Shown: positions 30,147 to 38,900 of the stretch, one piece after another
Position numbering within the stretch: the stretch's first letter is position 1
Layout: each line of letters begins with the position of its first letter
From: a virus
IMG/VR virus record: IMGVR_UViG_3300028103_000021
Span: 1-55,739 of that record
Direction: 5' to 3' (one strand)
DNA: 55,739 bases
Position numbers and translations under genes: made by a program
The notes under the pieces: generated by a model
Databases searched by the model: none
What the model saw: the letters and a program-made list of their open reading frames with translations, nothing else
Told to the model about the DNA's origin: nothing

Positions 30147-30602
30147 TTAACCCTCTTTTGCTATGAAAGATTTTCCTGAAGATGCACACCTAACATTAAC
30201 TTGACCACTAGGTATAAAACCATCTTCAAAGCTTAACTGGCCCTGCGGATAAACAGGATAAGAATTAGTAGTAGAAGCAACAGCGTCTATATTTACATAC
30301 ATTAAAGTGTCAGAGTTGTTAATAAAGAGTAAATAATTTCTCTGTGGTTTAGCATCAAAAATTTTCTGTGAAGTATTTGCGGAAACTATGGTTCCAGAAC
30401 CATCTGTTAATGGACCAAAAGAAGATGCATCAACATAGTTAATGCCAAAAGTTTCTTCTATAGCTGGTTGTGGCAAAGAAGAATATGATTTTGATCTGCT
30501 TGTTAATGTTCCGCTTGCAATATCTGTAATTCCTGGAGGCATTTGAGTAAACGCAGATCCATAAACATAATCGCCAGAAGCTATTGCATTGATATCAGCC
30601 AT
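30147..30602 (-). CDS. Minor structural protein (beta-sandwich type)
   Basis: This 151-residue protein has a C-terminal half with the pattern QRNYLLFINNSDTLMYVN, a Gly/Phe segment (GQLSFEDGFIPSGQVNV) and C-x-S-S-G-K-S-F-I-A. This pattern is seen in many small phage structural or decoration-type proteins of beta-sandwich fold. The N-terminal 50 residues are Ala/Ser-rich. It sits 4 bases upstream of the collagen-like gene and may form its base or attachment collar. Function is inferred. Confidence 0.55.
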   Translation of the reverse strand: MADINAIASGDYVYGSAFTQMPPGITDIASGTLTSRSKSYSSLPQPAIEETFGINYVDASSFGPLTDGSGTIVSANTSQKIFDAKPQRNYLLFINNSDTLMYVNIDAVASTTNSYPVYPQGQLSFEDGFIPSGQVNVRCASSGKSFIAKEG

Positions 30603-30610
30603 TTATCACC

Positions 30611-31141
30611 TCATCTAAATAAATTTTGACCACCTTGATTATTTGGGTAATAAGCATGATCGCTATACCCAGCAAATATTCTAAATGGAGCTATAATAGC
30701 TGCGCCAGCAGCAACTCCAGTTCTTCCAACTTGATAATCTAGTTTAGCCTCATCATAAACCGCACACCAGCCTTTTTCTATTAACTTTAGTCTTCCGTCC
30801 ATAGATCCACGCAAGTCTATAGATGAGCTTCCATCTCTAATAGCTATACCCTGTCTTACGCTTGTCCTTGCCTCAGATCTTTCAATAATACAAGCTGCTT
30901 TAAAACAAACTAAATTTACAAAATCCTCATCTCTAGAAACATTTCTAACTGTAGGATCTGGAGTAATAGTTAGAGCTTGTATATCAACAGCGTAATTAGT
31001 TTTAAAATTTATATCTGTAACCACTATTTGTGCAGCAACAGCTAGTGTTTGTACTAAACGACCATCTGTATAATTTGGGTTTGCAGAAAGATCATCTATT
31101 AGAACTCGCAGCAAAGTTGTCATTTCTGACTGCCACAACAT
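30611..31141 (-). CDS. Head-tail connector-like protein
   Basis: The ATG at 31141 is favoured (GAGG 6 bases upstream); a TTG start 12 bases earlier is the alternative. The 176-residue product is mainly helical. It starts 'MTTLLRVLIDDLSANPNYTD' (after MLWQSE), then 'VQTLAVAAQIVVTDINF', then 'EDFVNLVCFKAACIIERSEA'. This order of helices (gp6-like, with the RQGIAIRDGSSSIDL loop) resembles phage head-tail adaptor proteins. Neck genes here are separated from the other neck candidates by the fibre block, which is unusual. Confidence 0.55.
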   Translation of the reverse strand: MLWQSEMTTLLRVLIDDLSANPNYTDGRLVQTLAVAAQIVVTDINFKTNYAVDIQALTITPDPTVRNVSRDEDFVNLVCFKAACIIERSEARTSVRQGIAIRDGSSSIDLRGSMDGRLKLIEKGWCAVYDEAKLDYQVGRTGVAAGAAIIAPFRIFAGYSDHAYYPNNQGGQNLFR

Positions 31142-31149
31142 AGATAACC

Positions 31150-31470
31150 TCAAGCAAAAGGAGTTATTTTAATAGTTCCTGTATACAGCGTAGAAATATG
31201 ATTATTTGGAAAAATGGCTCTTATTTCAAAAAACCATCTTCCATAACCTATTTCTAGCAAGTTATTTGCACTCAAAGTTAATGAAAGTTCCGCTGGAGAA
31301 ACTATCGTTAAACCATAAGACAAATCTCTTACTATAAATACTACACCAGCATTAGTTAGATATGTACCTTCATTTAATGTAAAAAAATCTGTAATTGGAT
31401 TATAATTAGAATCCAACACTTTTTGCAAAAATGCCTGTTTTATTGTTGTTTTATTTAATTGATTTGCCAT
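31150..31470 (-). CDS. Small Ig/BppU-like structural protein
   Basis: The ATG at 31470 follows the upstream TAA by one base (TAAAATG), so translational reinitiation is likely; the upstream TTG-start form (8 residues longer) has no ribosome site. The 106-residue product contains 'GYGRWFFEIRAIFPNNHIST' followed by a TGTIKITPF end. This matches the C-terminal domain of the 214-residue protein immediately before it ('GAGRWSYEVKATLYNGHVLT'), so the two share a module by duplication. The fold resembles BppU-type N-terminal/Ig domains. Confidence 0.6.
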   Translation of the reverse strand: MANQLNKTTIKQAFLQKVLDSNYNPITDFFTLNEGTYLTNAGVVFIVRDLSYGLTIVSPAELSLTLSANNLLEIGYGRWFFEIRAIFPNNHISTLYTGTIKITPFA

Positions 31471-31471
31471 T

Positions 31472-32116
31472 TTAGTCGCCAAAAGGTGGAACAATAATCA
31501 TATTAGCCACCAATAGCGTTAAAACATGTCCATTATATAATGTAGCTTTTACTTCATAAGACCATCTACCAGCACCAATGATTGCTAATTCGGCAGACGA
31601 GAGTTCCAATCTAAGTACATCATCTATAATAGTAAAATTTTTGGTAAAAGTTTCTTTTCCAGCAATAATAAATTGAACTGTAGCACCAGCCAAGTCTGGC
31701 CATTGATCAGATGTTAAATCAATAGATCTTCCTTCAGCAGCAAAATAATCATCAATAAGCCTTAATTCTATAGGCTCTGTTATGTCAGTAGGAACAGGAC
31801 TTTGCTGTGTTATAATAGACACTCCTCCTGCTCCAGCCCTACTACTAACTCTAACATCTATATATTCTAACTCTTCTGGATTAACAGCTATAAAACCAAT
31901 TAATTCTGTACCAGATTTAAATTTTATTCCGCCACGAAAGTTCTGTGGGTAAGCGGAATATGTCCAAAGATAATTGCCGTTACCTATTTCAACAAAACCT
32001 AAATTAATTGGAACGGTTAAGTCTGTGCCATTAATATCAACTAGCGTAGCGCTTAAATTAGTTAGTCCTATATATCTTTTCCCTAAGTCTAGGGAAATGC
32101 TCATTTGATATGACAT
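31472..32116 (-). CDS. BppU-like baseplate/fibre adaptor protein
   Basis: This 214-residue protein starts directly after the upstream stop (TAAATG). It consists of two beta domains: residues about 1-95 ('NYLWTYSAYPQNFRGGIKFK') and about 110-214, the latter with 'PDLAGATVQFIIAGKETFTK' and 'GAGRWSYEVKATLYNGHVLT'. This pattern (W-P-x-L-x-G-A-x-V-x-F, then G-x-W-x-Y-E-V) is that of BppU-type domains found in baseplate upper proteins. The linker has GAGGVSIITQQSPVP. Role: adaptor that attaches fibres or receptor-binding proteins. Confidence 0.62.
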   Translation of the reverse strand: MSYQMSISLDLGKRYIGLTNLSATLVDINGTDLTVPINLGFVEIGNGNYLWTYSAYPQNFRGGIKFKSGTELIGFIAVNPEELEYIDVRVSSRAGAGGVSIITQQSPVPTDITEPIELRLIDDYFAAEGRSIDLTSDQWPDLAGATVQFIIAGKETFTKNFTIIDDVLRLELSSAELAIIGAGRWSYEVKATLYNGHVLTLLVANMIIVPPFGD

Positions 32117-33724
32117 TTAAATCCTTTCAATCTTTTGTCTATGCCCAGATACAATTTGCGAGGGAGTAATAGACAAAGGAGACTCATAAGGATCATATGG
32201 ATCTTCTGAACCACGATAATTATTTAATTTAATTTCTTCTGCTCTTTCTCCAGTAAAATTATCGTTCTCATCAGTATAATATTGACCAGTTGCTGGATCT
32301 ATTAATACTTCTCCGTGATCACCATTTAATCCAGACAAAGTAGTGCATTGACCAGTAGAAAACATCAATGGATCTATAGATGTTGGATCTGAATTCCACT
32401 CAGCTTGAATAACTTCTTGAGTAATAGGAGGAAGATTTTTTAATGCAAAGAAAAGGTCAAGCCATTGTTCATTACTAATAACTAAATTACTACCTTCTTT
32501 TACGACATCGCCAACCTGATCATTAAAACCTATTGAGTTTTCACCACAAGGCCCATTCAAAAACATAATTTTTTCTTTGTCTTCGGTAGTTAAATTATTT
32601 GGATCGTATATACCAACCAATGGAATATAATCGCCCTGATTATACATTTGGCTTGGATCATCTATGGAAAAATACTTTTCTGGATTTGTTTCTTTGCCCC
32701 TAAAATATGTTGAACATGCATCTCCAACATATTCACTAGCCTTTTTGCCAAAACTAGACAGATTAGATCTATCTAAATAAAGACCTTTTAGTAAACAAGG
32801 GCCAAATCCAAAATTTACAGAACTTAAAGTTCCATTTAAAAGCAAATCTATGCTTAAAGTATTATGATTAATGATTGCAGCGGTTGTTCCGCCGTGATAA
32901 CTAGCTGTTTGAACACCATTATCTGTAGCTGCTGGCAAAGAACATCTTGGATTACAAATTGTTCCTGCTAAAAGACCTGGCACAAGACCATAATTAAAAG
33001 TAATGCTAGGTATTTTTTCATAATTTTCATTTATATAAAAAGACTCTTTTGTGCTAGAAATGATATCTTTTGCAAGCATATAGTAATGATGATAACCATC
33101 GTCAACATTACCAGTTCTTGTAAAATTAGGAAATATTGCAACTAAACTTGTTTGTTTAGATAGTTCTACATTATTTGACAGTTTATCTTTAGATTTAGAA
33201 CATCCGCCATTTTTAAAATGTTGAACATATAATTCGGATACTCTTGGAGAAACTTCATATGGTGGTAATGTACAATTAATATTGTTTGAATGTGGTGCTG
33301 GATAAACCTTAGAGTTATAAAAAATACCGCCAATAGAATAAAAGTTTCTAGAATCTTCTATGGTATCCCATAAAGTAGAACTAAAACCGTCTATATTAGC
33401 ATTATATTCAGAATTTATTTGTGCAGGAAAATTACCACAAGATTGAAATGGTTTACTTAGTGTTTCCGAGTGTGTATCTTTAGAGTTGGGAGAATGAGTT
33501 CTATGTGGCAATTGATAAGATCTAAAAAATGTTCTACCAAATCTTCCTAAATTTTTCTTTGAGTAAATCCAATAGCATGTATTACTAAAATCAGATGGGC
33601 CGTTAGCATTATTAAGCGGGTCTATAATATCATTTTCTATAATCATCCTTAACTTGCCAGAAACAGTAATAAATATTTTGCCGTTTCTAAAAGTTAACCC
33701 ATCATACATTTTAATGTCGGCCAT
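32117..33724 (-). CDS. Hypothetical structural protein
   Basis: This 535-residue protein starts at ATG 33724 with AAGGAA upstream. No family is recognised. The N-terminus 'MADIKMYDGLTFRNGKIFIT' looks like a beta-hairpin tail domain. The rest is Cys-containing (about a dozen Cys including 'CNPRCSLP' and 'FGPCLLKG'), and rich in Asn, Ser, Gly and Tyr, which fits an extracellular virion protein. The C-terminal part has 'GDHGEVLIDPATGQYYTDEN', a beta hairpin, and ends in a charged tail. Neighbours are the BppU-like and holin-like genes. Confidence 0.5.
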   Translation of the reverse strand: MADIKMYDGLTFRNGKIFITVSGKLRMIIENDIIDPLNNANGPSDFSNTCYWIYSKKNLGRFGRTFFRSYQLPHRTHSPNSKDTHSETLSKPFQSCGNFPAQINSEYNANIDGFSSTLWDTIEDSRNFYSIGGIFYNSKVYPAPHSNNINCTLPPYEVSPRVSELYVQHFKNGGCSKSKDKLSNNVELSKQTSLVAIFPNFTRTGNVDDGYHHYYMLAKDIISSTKESFYINENYEKIPSITFNYGLVPGLLAGTICNPRCSLPAATDNGVQTASYHGGTTAAIINHNTLSIDLLLNGTLSSVNFGFGPCLLKGLYLDRSNLSSFGKKASEYVGDACSTYFRGKETNPEKYFSIDDPSQMYNQGDYIPLVGIYDPNNLTTEDKEKIMFLNGPCGENSIGFNDQVGDVVKEGSNLVISNEQWLDLFFALKNLPPITQEVIQAEWNSDPTSIDPLMFSTGQCTTLSGLNGDHGEVLIDPATGQYYTDENDNFTGERAEEIKLNNYRGSEDPYDPYESPLSITPSQIVSGHRQKIERI

Positions 33725-33734
33725 TTTTTGTTCC

Positions 33735-33896
33735 TTATTGGATTAACTTTATTTCTTTATTTTCAAAACTAGTTGAGCAAGTTGAATAAGAATTTGTTTT
33801 TCCAAAAACTATATACTCCGTAAGCATCGGAGTTTCTGAAACCTGTACAATACCTTGATTAATTAATATTTCAAAATTAACTTCTTGCTGGTTCAT
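33735..33896 (-). CDS. Small hypothetical protein (53 residues)
   Basis: ATG 33896 overlaps the end of the holin-like gene by 20 bases; AAGGGAAG lies upstream. The product is MNQQEVNFEILINQGIVQVS..., with 53 residues, a VxFEI-like strand and one Cys. The stop TAA lies at 33735-33737, 10 bases upstream of the next start. Coding is suggested by the tight fit between two genes and absence of other ORFs, but I recognise no relative. Confidence 0.45.
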   Translation of the reverse strand: MNQQEVNFEILINQGIVQVSETPMLTEYIVFGKTNSYSTCSTSFENKEIKLIQ

Positions 33897-34167
33897 GTTC
33901 TTCCCTTACCTGTCTTTTAAGAGCTTGTATTTCTCTTGTATTTAATAATACTTGATTAAGTATTTCAAGGCTTTTATTCTGAGTATTAACTACAGTATCT
34001 ATTCCTTCTTCTAACTTATTTAAAAACTCTATGTGTCTTTCTTGCATTGGCAATATGACTTTTTCGCCTAGCCACATCCCAGATTTATAAGCACACCATA
34101 CAAAAAATACTAAAAATGAAAAAGAAACACCAAATCTTTCTACTAAAGTTATAAATGTTTCGCTCAT
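33877..34167 (-). CDS. Holin-like protein with one membrane segment
   Basis: This 96-residue protein has a hydrophobic segment at residues about 12-32 (FGVSFSFLVFFVWCAYKSG), then an amphipathic part and a coiled-coil C-terminus ('NTQNKSLEILNQVLLNTREI') with a basic/acidic end. Length, single N-terminal membrane span and charged coiled tail are like BhlA/UviB-type holins. No endolysin is seen nearby, so an alternative is a membrane-anchored virion or host-takeover protein. Confidence 0.5.
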   Translation of the reverse strand: MSETFITLVERFGVSFSFLVFFVWCAYKSGMWLGEKVILPMQERHIEFLNKLEEGIDTVVNTQNKSLEILNQVLLNTREIQALKRQVREEHEPARS

Positions 34168-34209
34168 TTTCTATTCTCCGAGTGATTTGTTACGCTAATT
34201 AATACACCA

Positions 34210-34521
34210 TTAGAGAACGCCCTTAGTTTTACCAATTTTATCAATTGCGTATAAAAACATACCTACAGCTTGAGCCACCTCTGTATCAGCAGCAGCTTCT
34301 GCATAAATATCATCTATATTCATGGTTATGGTATGTTCCGGCTTGTCAGAAAGAATCCAAGTACCATCCTCATTTTTCTTTCCACGCTGAAATATAATTC
34401 TAGCCTGAGCGGGGCGAGTTATACCCTCACCAACAAAAGTCATTTGTTTAATGACCCAGTTATTATAAACGATTGCTTCGGATGCTGGAATTTGTACTGG
34501 AGTGCTTGCATTAATTAACAT
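34210..34521 (-). CDS. Small hypothetical phage structural-region protein
   Basis: This 103-residue protein starts one base after the previous stop (TAAAATG). The N-terminal half is beta-rich ('YNNWVIKQMTFVGEGITRPA'), then 'EDGTWILSDKPEHTITMNID' and a C-terminal helix with VAQAVGMFLYAIDKI. No family recognised. Position after the DUF4376-like gene and before the holin-like gene suggests a virion or lysis-region protein. Confidence 0.5.
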   Translation of the reverse strand: MLINASTPVQIPASEAIVYNNWVIKQMTFVGEGITRPAQARIIFQRGKKNEDGTWILSDKPEHTITMNIDDIYAEAAADTEVAQAVGMFLYAIDKIGKTKGVL

Positions 34522-34522
34522 T

Positions 34523-35047
34523 TTAAACCTCTGGTTCTATGGTTGTAATTGATAAAATTTCTTCAATAGTAGAAGCATTTTGTACAGCTCTTCTTTTTGC
34601 AGCAAAAATTTTAGAAACATTGCTTCTAAATGCCCCATACTGCAACATAAAAATAGTCATTGACTGAATATCAGGAAATACAATTTCTTGATTATCTAGA
34701 GTAATAATTGGTGGTATTGGATAGCCTAAATTCGATGCCTCTTTTGCCATGGCAAAATTTGCCGATAAAAGGGCTACATCTTCTGCGGATATGCCCAAAA
34801 CGCCCTGTCCAGAATTCCAACCTTGAGCGATGGTTTGGCCCCATTCGTCATCAATTTGAGCCAGTTTTTCCAGCTTTGCTTTTTCAAATGGCCATTGAGA
34901 AACAACTTCCTGAGCAGCTTGTTTCTGCTCATCTGTGGCTTCTTCTTTATAATCAATTCTGAAATTCCCATTTCCTAAATCCCCAATTCCATCTATCGGG
35001 CATACTTTTGAAATGGATTCAGATAAGGTAGATAAATATATTAACAT
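34523..35047 (-). CDS. DUF4376-like tail-fibre-associated protein
   Basis: The ATG at 35047 is favoured over the GTG at 35053, since GGGAG lies 7 bases upstream of the ATG. The 174-residue product has 'LAQIDDEWGQTIAQGWNSGQ' followed by 'ISAEDVALLSANFAMAKEAS' and a W/T-x-D-N segment 'ITLDNQEIVFPDIQSMTIFM'. This order resembles DUF4376 in proteins near phage tail fibre genes. It overlaps the end of the 303-residue gene by 7 bases. A chaperone or trunk role for the fibre is possible. Confidence 0.5.
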   Translation of the reverse strand: MLIYLSTLSESISKVCPIDGIGDLGNGNFRIDYKEEATDEQKQAAQEVVSQWPFEKAKLEKLAQIDDEWGQTIAQGWNSGQGVLGISAEDVALLSANFAMAKEASNLGYPIPPIITLDNQEIVFPDIQSMTIFMLQYGAFRSNVSKIFAAKRRAVQNASTIEEILSITTIEPEV

Positions 35048-35952
35048 ATCCACACTCCCAACATTTTACTTGCCTCGTTTGCACCAGCAACATTTATAGT
35101 TCCTGTTGCACTACCAGAGTATTCAAGCCATGCGATATAATTATAGCCAGTTTGTGGCATAGAACTCATATTGCTATGCCTTTGATGAAACCAAGTCAAA
35201 GTTCCGGTGGCATAGCCTTGGCCACTTGAAGTATAAGTTGGTATTCCTGAAGTTGTATTTAAAGCAGCACTTGGATAATAAGCAGAAATGGCCGTTGTTG
35301 CATAAGTATTTACAGTTAAGTTGCAAGATACTGAATCTAAAGCAATTCCGGCTACAAATTCTATTTTGTTATTTGAATTATTATTGGCGTATCTCCAAGC
35401 TGCTGTAGTATAAGTCCAAGCACCAGTAGTCTCGTAAACATAAATATTCTTGGAAACTCTATTATTAAAATTCCAAACCAATCTTTTGGTTGCAGAATCT
35501 TCCGTAGTAGTGGTAGAAGTCGTGCGAATTGTTCCCAAGTATCTTCTAGTTAATGCACCTGTTTTTAAATACACACCGTTGGTCATGGTTAATGATGTGG
35601 CCCTCGTTGTATCATTAGTCCACGCTGTTAATTCTAGAGTTAGCGTTCCGGCGTTGTTGTACAAAAAAACATCGTAGTTTCTAGCTGATATAAGAGTTCC
35701 TAAAGCCAAAGACCGTTGCGTAAATGTATAAGTAGACCAATTAGTTCCATCATAAAGACTGATACGATCACCATTATATGGTGTGTAATAGATTGTTGTT
35801 TTGCTTGTCTGATCAGAAGTGGATACTGGCACTCCGCTTTCTAGTGTAAGTCTGCCAGAAGCAGTATTAGTAACCCAAGAGCCACCAGTCGAATCGGTTA
35901 AAGAATTTACGCCAGATATAACTGCTGTTTTATTGTTAATTGCTATAGCCAT
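35041..35952 (-). CDS. Fibre tip/structural protein of a common phage family
   Basis: This 303-residue protein has the sequence LTLESGVPVSTSDQTSKTTI then YYTPYNGDRISLYDGTNW then LTAWTNDTTRATSLTMTNGV then TRRYLGTIRTTSTTTTEDSA, a pattern widespread in phage structural/receptor-binding proteins. Its start overlaps the stop of the 2025-residue collagen-like protein (TAATG), so the two genes are coupled. It probably forms or decorates the tip of that fibre. The N-terminal 30 residues vary from family members as would an attachment segment. Confidence 0.7.
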   Translation of the reverse strand: MAIAINNKTAVISGVNSLTDSTGGSWVTNTASGRLTLESGVPVSTSDQTSKTTIYYTPYNGDRISLYDGTNWSTYTFTQRSLALGTLISARNYDVFLYNNAGTLTLELTAWTNDTTRATSLTMTNGVYLKTGALTRRYLGTIRTTSTTTTEDSATKRLVWNFNNRVSKNIYVYETTGAWTYTTAAWRYANNNSNNKIEFVAGIALDSVSCNLTVNTYATTAISAYYPSAALNTTSGIPTYTSSGQGYATGTLTWFHQRHSNMSSMPQTGYNYIAWLEYSGSATGTINVAGANEASKMLGVWIC

Positions 35953-38900
35953 TAGCCTGTTACCTCAACTGTATCAACTTTTGCTACCCATCTTATTGTT
36001 TTTGACGCTTCTCCAGTAACAAGTATTTTTAAACTTCCGTATGCAGTATCTGCTACAGCATCAACAGACCAAGAACTATCTCCACCTATTGTAGTTATAA
36101 TTATACTGCCAACTAAAGCTGTGGTTCCAGCAGTAGCATTTCTATCAATAACTCCTTCAATCTTCCAACCAGCAGATTCATCATTTGCATCTGTTCTTCT
36201 AGCAACTATTAATGCAGAAAATGCATAAGTTGTATCATTAGGTAATGACAAATGATTATATGTGTCTTGCGCCGATCCATCAGAAGTCATTACTGTCTGG
36301 GTTCCATTGGTAGTTGAACATCTTAAAGTCACGGTTCTTGATTGTGCATCTCCGGCAGATGAAAATGCTCCACTTGATAAAGCAAACGCACTTCCTGTTA
36401 AAGATCTTGTAGTTGCATTTGCTCCAGCAGAAATAAATCCATTAATACTAAAAGATCCATTTGCTTCTAAGGTAGCTATATTAGTTGTTCCGGCATACCA
36501 TTTAAAATAATTAGTTGTAGTTGGAATAGAAAACCACAAGGTATTCATTTCTATACCAAGTGCATAATCTACTGTTGTAGAGGAAACTTCTGGCCATAGG
36601 ACTATTTTTGTTCCAGAACTTCTTGTATTGAATGACGGCGCAGCATATCCATTAGCGCCAAAATCTATTCTATTTCCACCAGAACCATCTAGATAAATTT
36701 GTCCTCCGCCATCAGATGCATTATTTGCAAGATTTGATACAAATCTTCCAGTATAATCAAAGTAAGAATAAGTGGTAGCTCCAGTAGAATTTCTAAAATC
36801 TAATAAGTTGGCAGTTTGTGAGTTTGCCCCAAATATTCCTAATGGTGTTTGACTTGCTGATGTTGCATAAGCTCCGGTATCAATTCCAGAAGTTGCCTGA
36901 TATTCTAATCCAACAGCACCAGCAAAAGATCCAGCGCCATCATTATATTGGAAATAATATTGAGAACCTCCAGGAGATGAATTGCTACCTTGATCACCTT
37001 GACTACCCTGATCTCCTTGATAACCTTGATCGCCCTGAGATCCTTGATCCCCCTGACTGCCTTGAAATCCTTGGGAACCTTGAACGCCTTGAAAACCTTG
37101 ATATCCTTGAAAACCTCTTAGTCCTTGAATACCTTGATTTCCTTGAAACCCCTGACTACCTTGTGATCCAGTCGCACCTTGATTTCCTTGTGACCCAGTA
37201 GAACCTTGACTACCCTGTGATCCAGTTGCGCCTTGATTACCCTGTGATCCAATAGATCCTTGACTACCTTGTGGTCCAGTTGCACCTTGATTTCCTTGTG
37301 ATCCAGTAGCACCTTGATATCCTTGATACCCTTGTGATCCAGTATTACCTTGATATCCTTGATTGCCTTGTGAACCAGTAGAGCCTGTATTTCCTTGATA
37401 GCCTTGGCTACCTTGTACCCCATTATTTCCTTGGTTGCCTTGCGAGCCAGTATTGCCCTGATACCCTTGATTTCCTTGAGGTCCAGTTAACCCCTGATAA
37501 CCTTGTGACCCATTGTTTCCTTGGTTGCCTTGATAACCTTGTGGGCCAACTTGAGTATATAAAACTTGAGTAGCTGTTAATATAATACTTGGAATTGCTG
37601 GGGCAGGAGAAGCAGCAGCTACATATTGTAAAGAAACATCAGTATTAGTTGCTTGCCAAGCTAGTTCTAGATAATCACCAGCATTAAGTTTTAAAACAAA
37701 ATTAACTGTTCCAATAGCATGACCATCAGTTCCACCATGGCTTTCTACAACACTCCACTTGCTATCAGTATCAGATACATTTGAACCATTCTTTTTAAGC
37801 CATATACTAGCGTCTTGTATTTGAACATTAGCATTAACTAACTGTACAGAAAATATAATGCTATAAACACCAGAATAAGCAAATGTTATTCTTGAATTAG
37901 ATACTACACTAACTCCATTATTATCAGCGTCTGAATTGTTGTAGGTTATAAGATATTCTGTATTTGCTGTAGTTATAAATTGATCTTGTGTAGACCAAAA
38001 AGATCCCCAATAACCTAATGCTCCACCAGCACCAGTAGCGCCAGTTGTACCTTGACTTCCCTGACTTCCCTGTGGTCCTGTTATAGAAGCTCCTTGATAA
38101 CCTTGAAGACCTACACTACCTTGACTTCCTTGACTGCCTTGATAGCCAGAACCTTGATTTCCTTGAAAACCCTGTGAACCTTGGTCACCTTTGCTTAAAA
38201 CTAACTGCCAATTAGATGGATATGATGGTGGAATATATCCAGCTGCACCAATATAAACTGTCATTACATATAAAGAACCATCATATGTAACTGCTTGACC
38301 TACTGAATAGGTAACTCCATTATTATAAGATCCTAAATAATCAAATATTTCTGGGCCTTGTGATCCTTGGAAACCTTGATTGCCTTGATCACCTTGTGAA
38401 CCTTGTTCACCTTGAAAACCTTGGCTACCTTGATCACCCTGTGAACCTTGTTCACCTTGAAAACCTTGGTTACCTTGGTCACCCTGTGACCCTTGTTCAC
38501 CTTGGAAACCTTGGTTACCTTGGTCACCCTGTGACCCTTGTTCACCTTGGAAACCTTGGTTACCTTGGTCACCCTGTGACCCTTGTTCACCTTGGAAACC
38601 TTGATTGCCTTGATCACCCTGTGACCCTTGTTCCCCTTGAAAACCTTGATTACCTTGGTTACCCTGTGATCCTTGTTGCCCTTGGAAACCTTGGTTACCT
38701 TGTGAACCTTGTGAACCTTGTATACCTTGAAAACCTTGATTACCTTGATGCCCCTGTGATCCTTGTTGTCCTTGCAATCCTTGATAACCTTGCGGACCTG
38801 TTGCTGGATTAGAAACTAAAGTTGTATGAATATGCGTTTGAGTATTATCACGAAACTCAAAAGTGGCAGAACTATTATTTTGTCTTATATTTACATATAT

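Noticed and set aside
33811-33829. ACTCCG...CGGAGT hairpin
   Set aside because: It is within the small 53-residue ORF and lacks a T-run directly after the stem.
38468-38602. Possible CRISPR-like array
   Set aside because: The repeats are directly adjacent without spacers, in frame, and encode collagen triplets.
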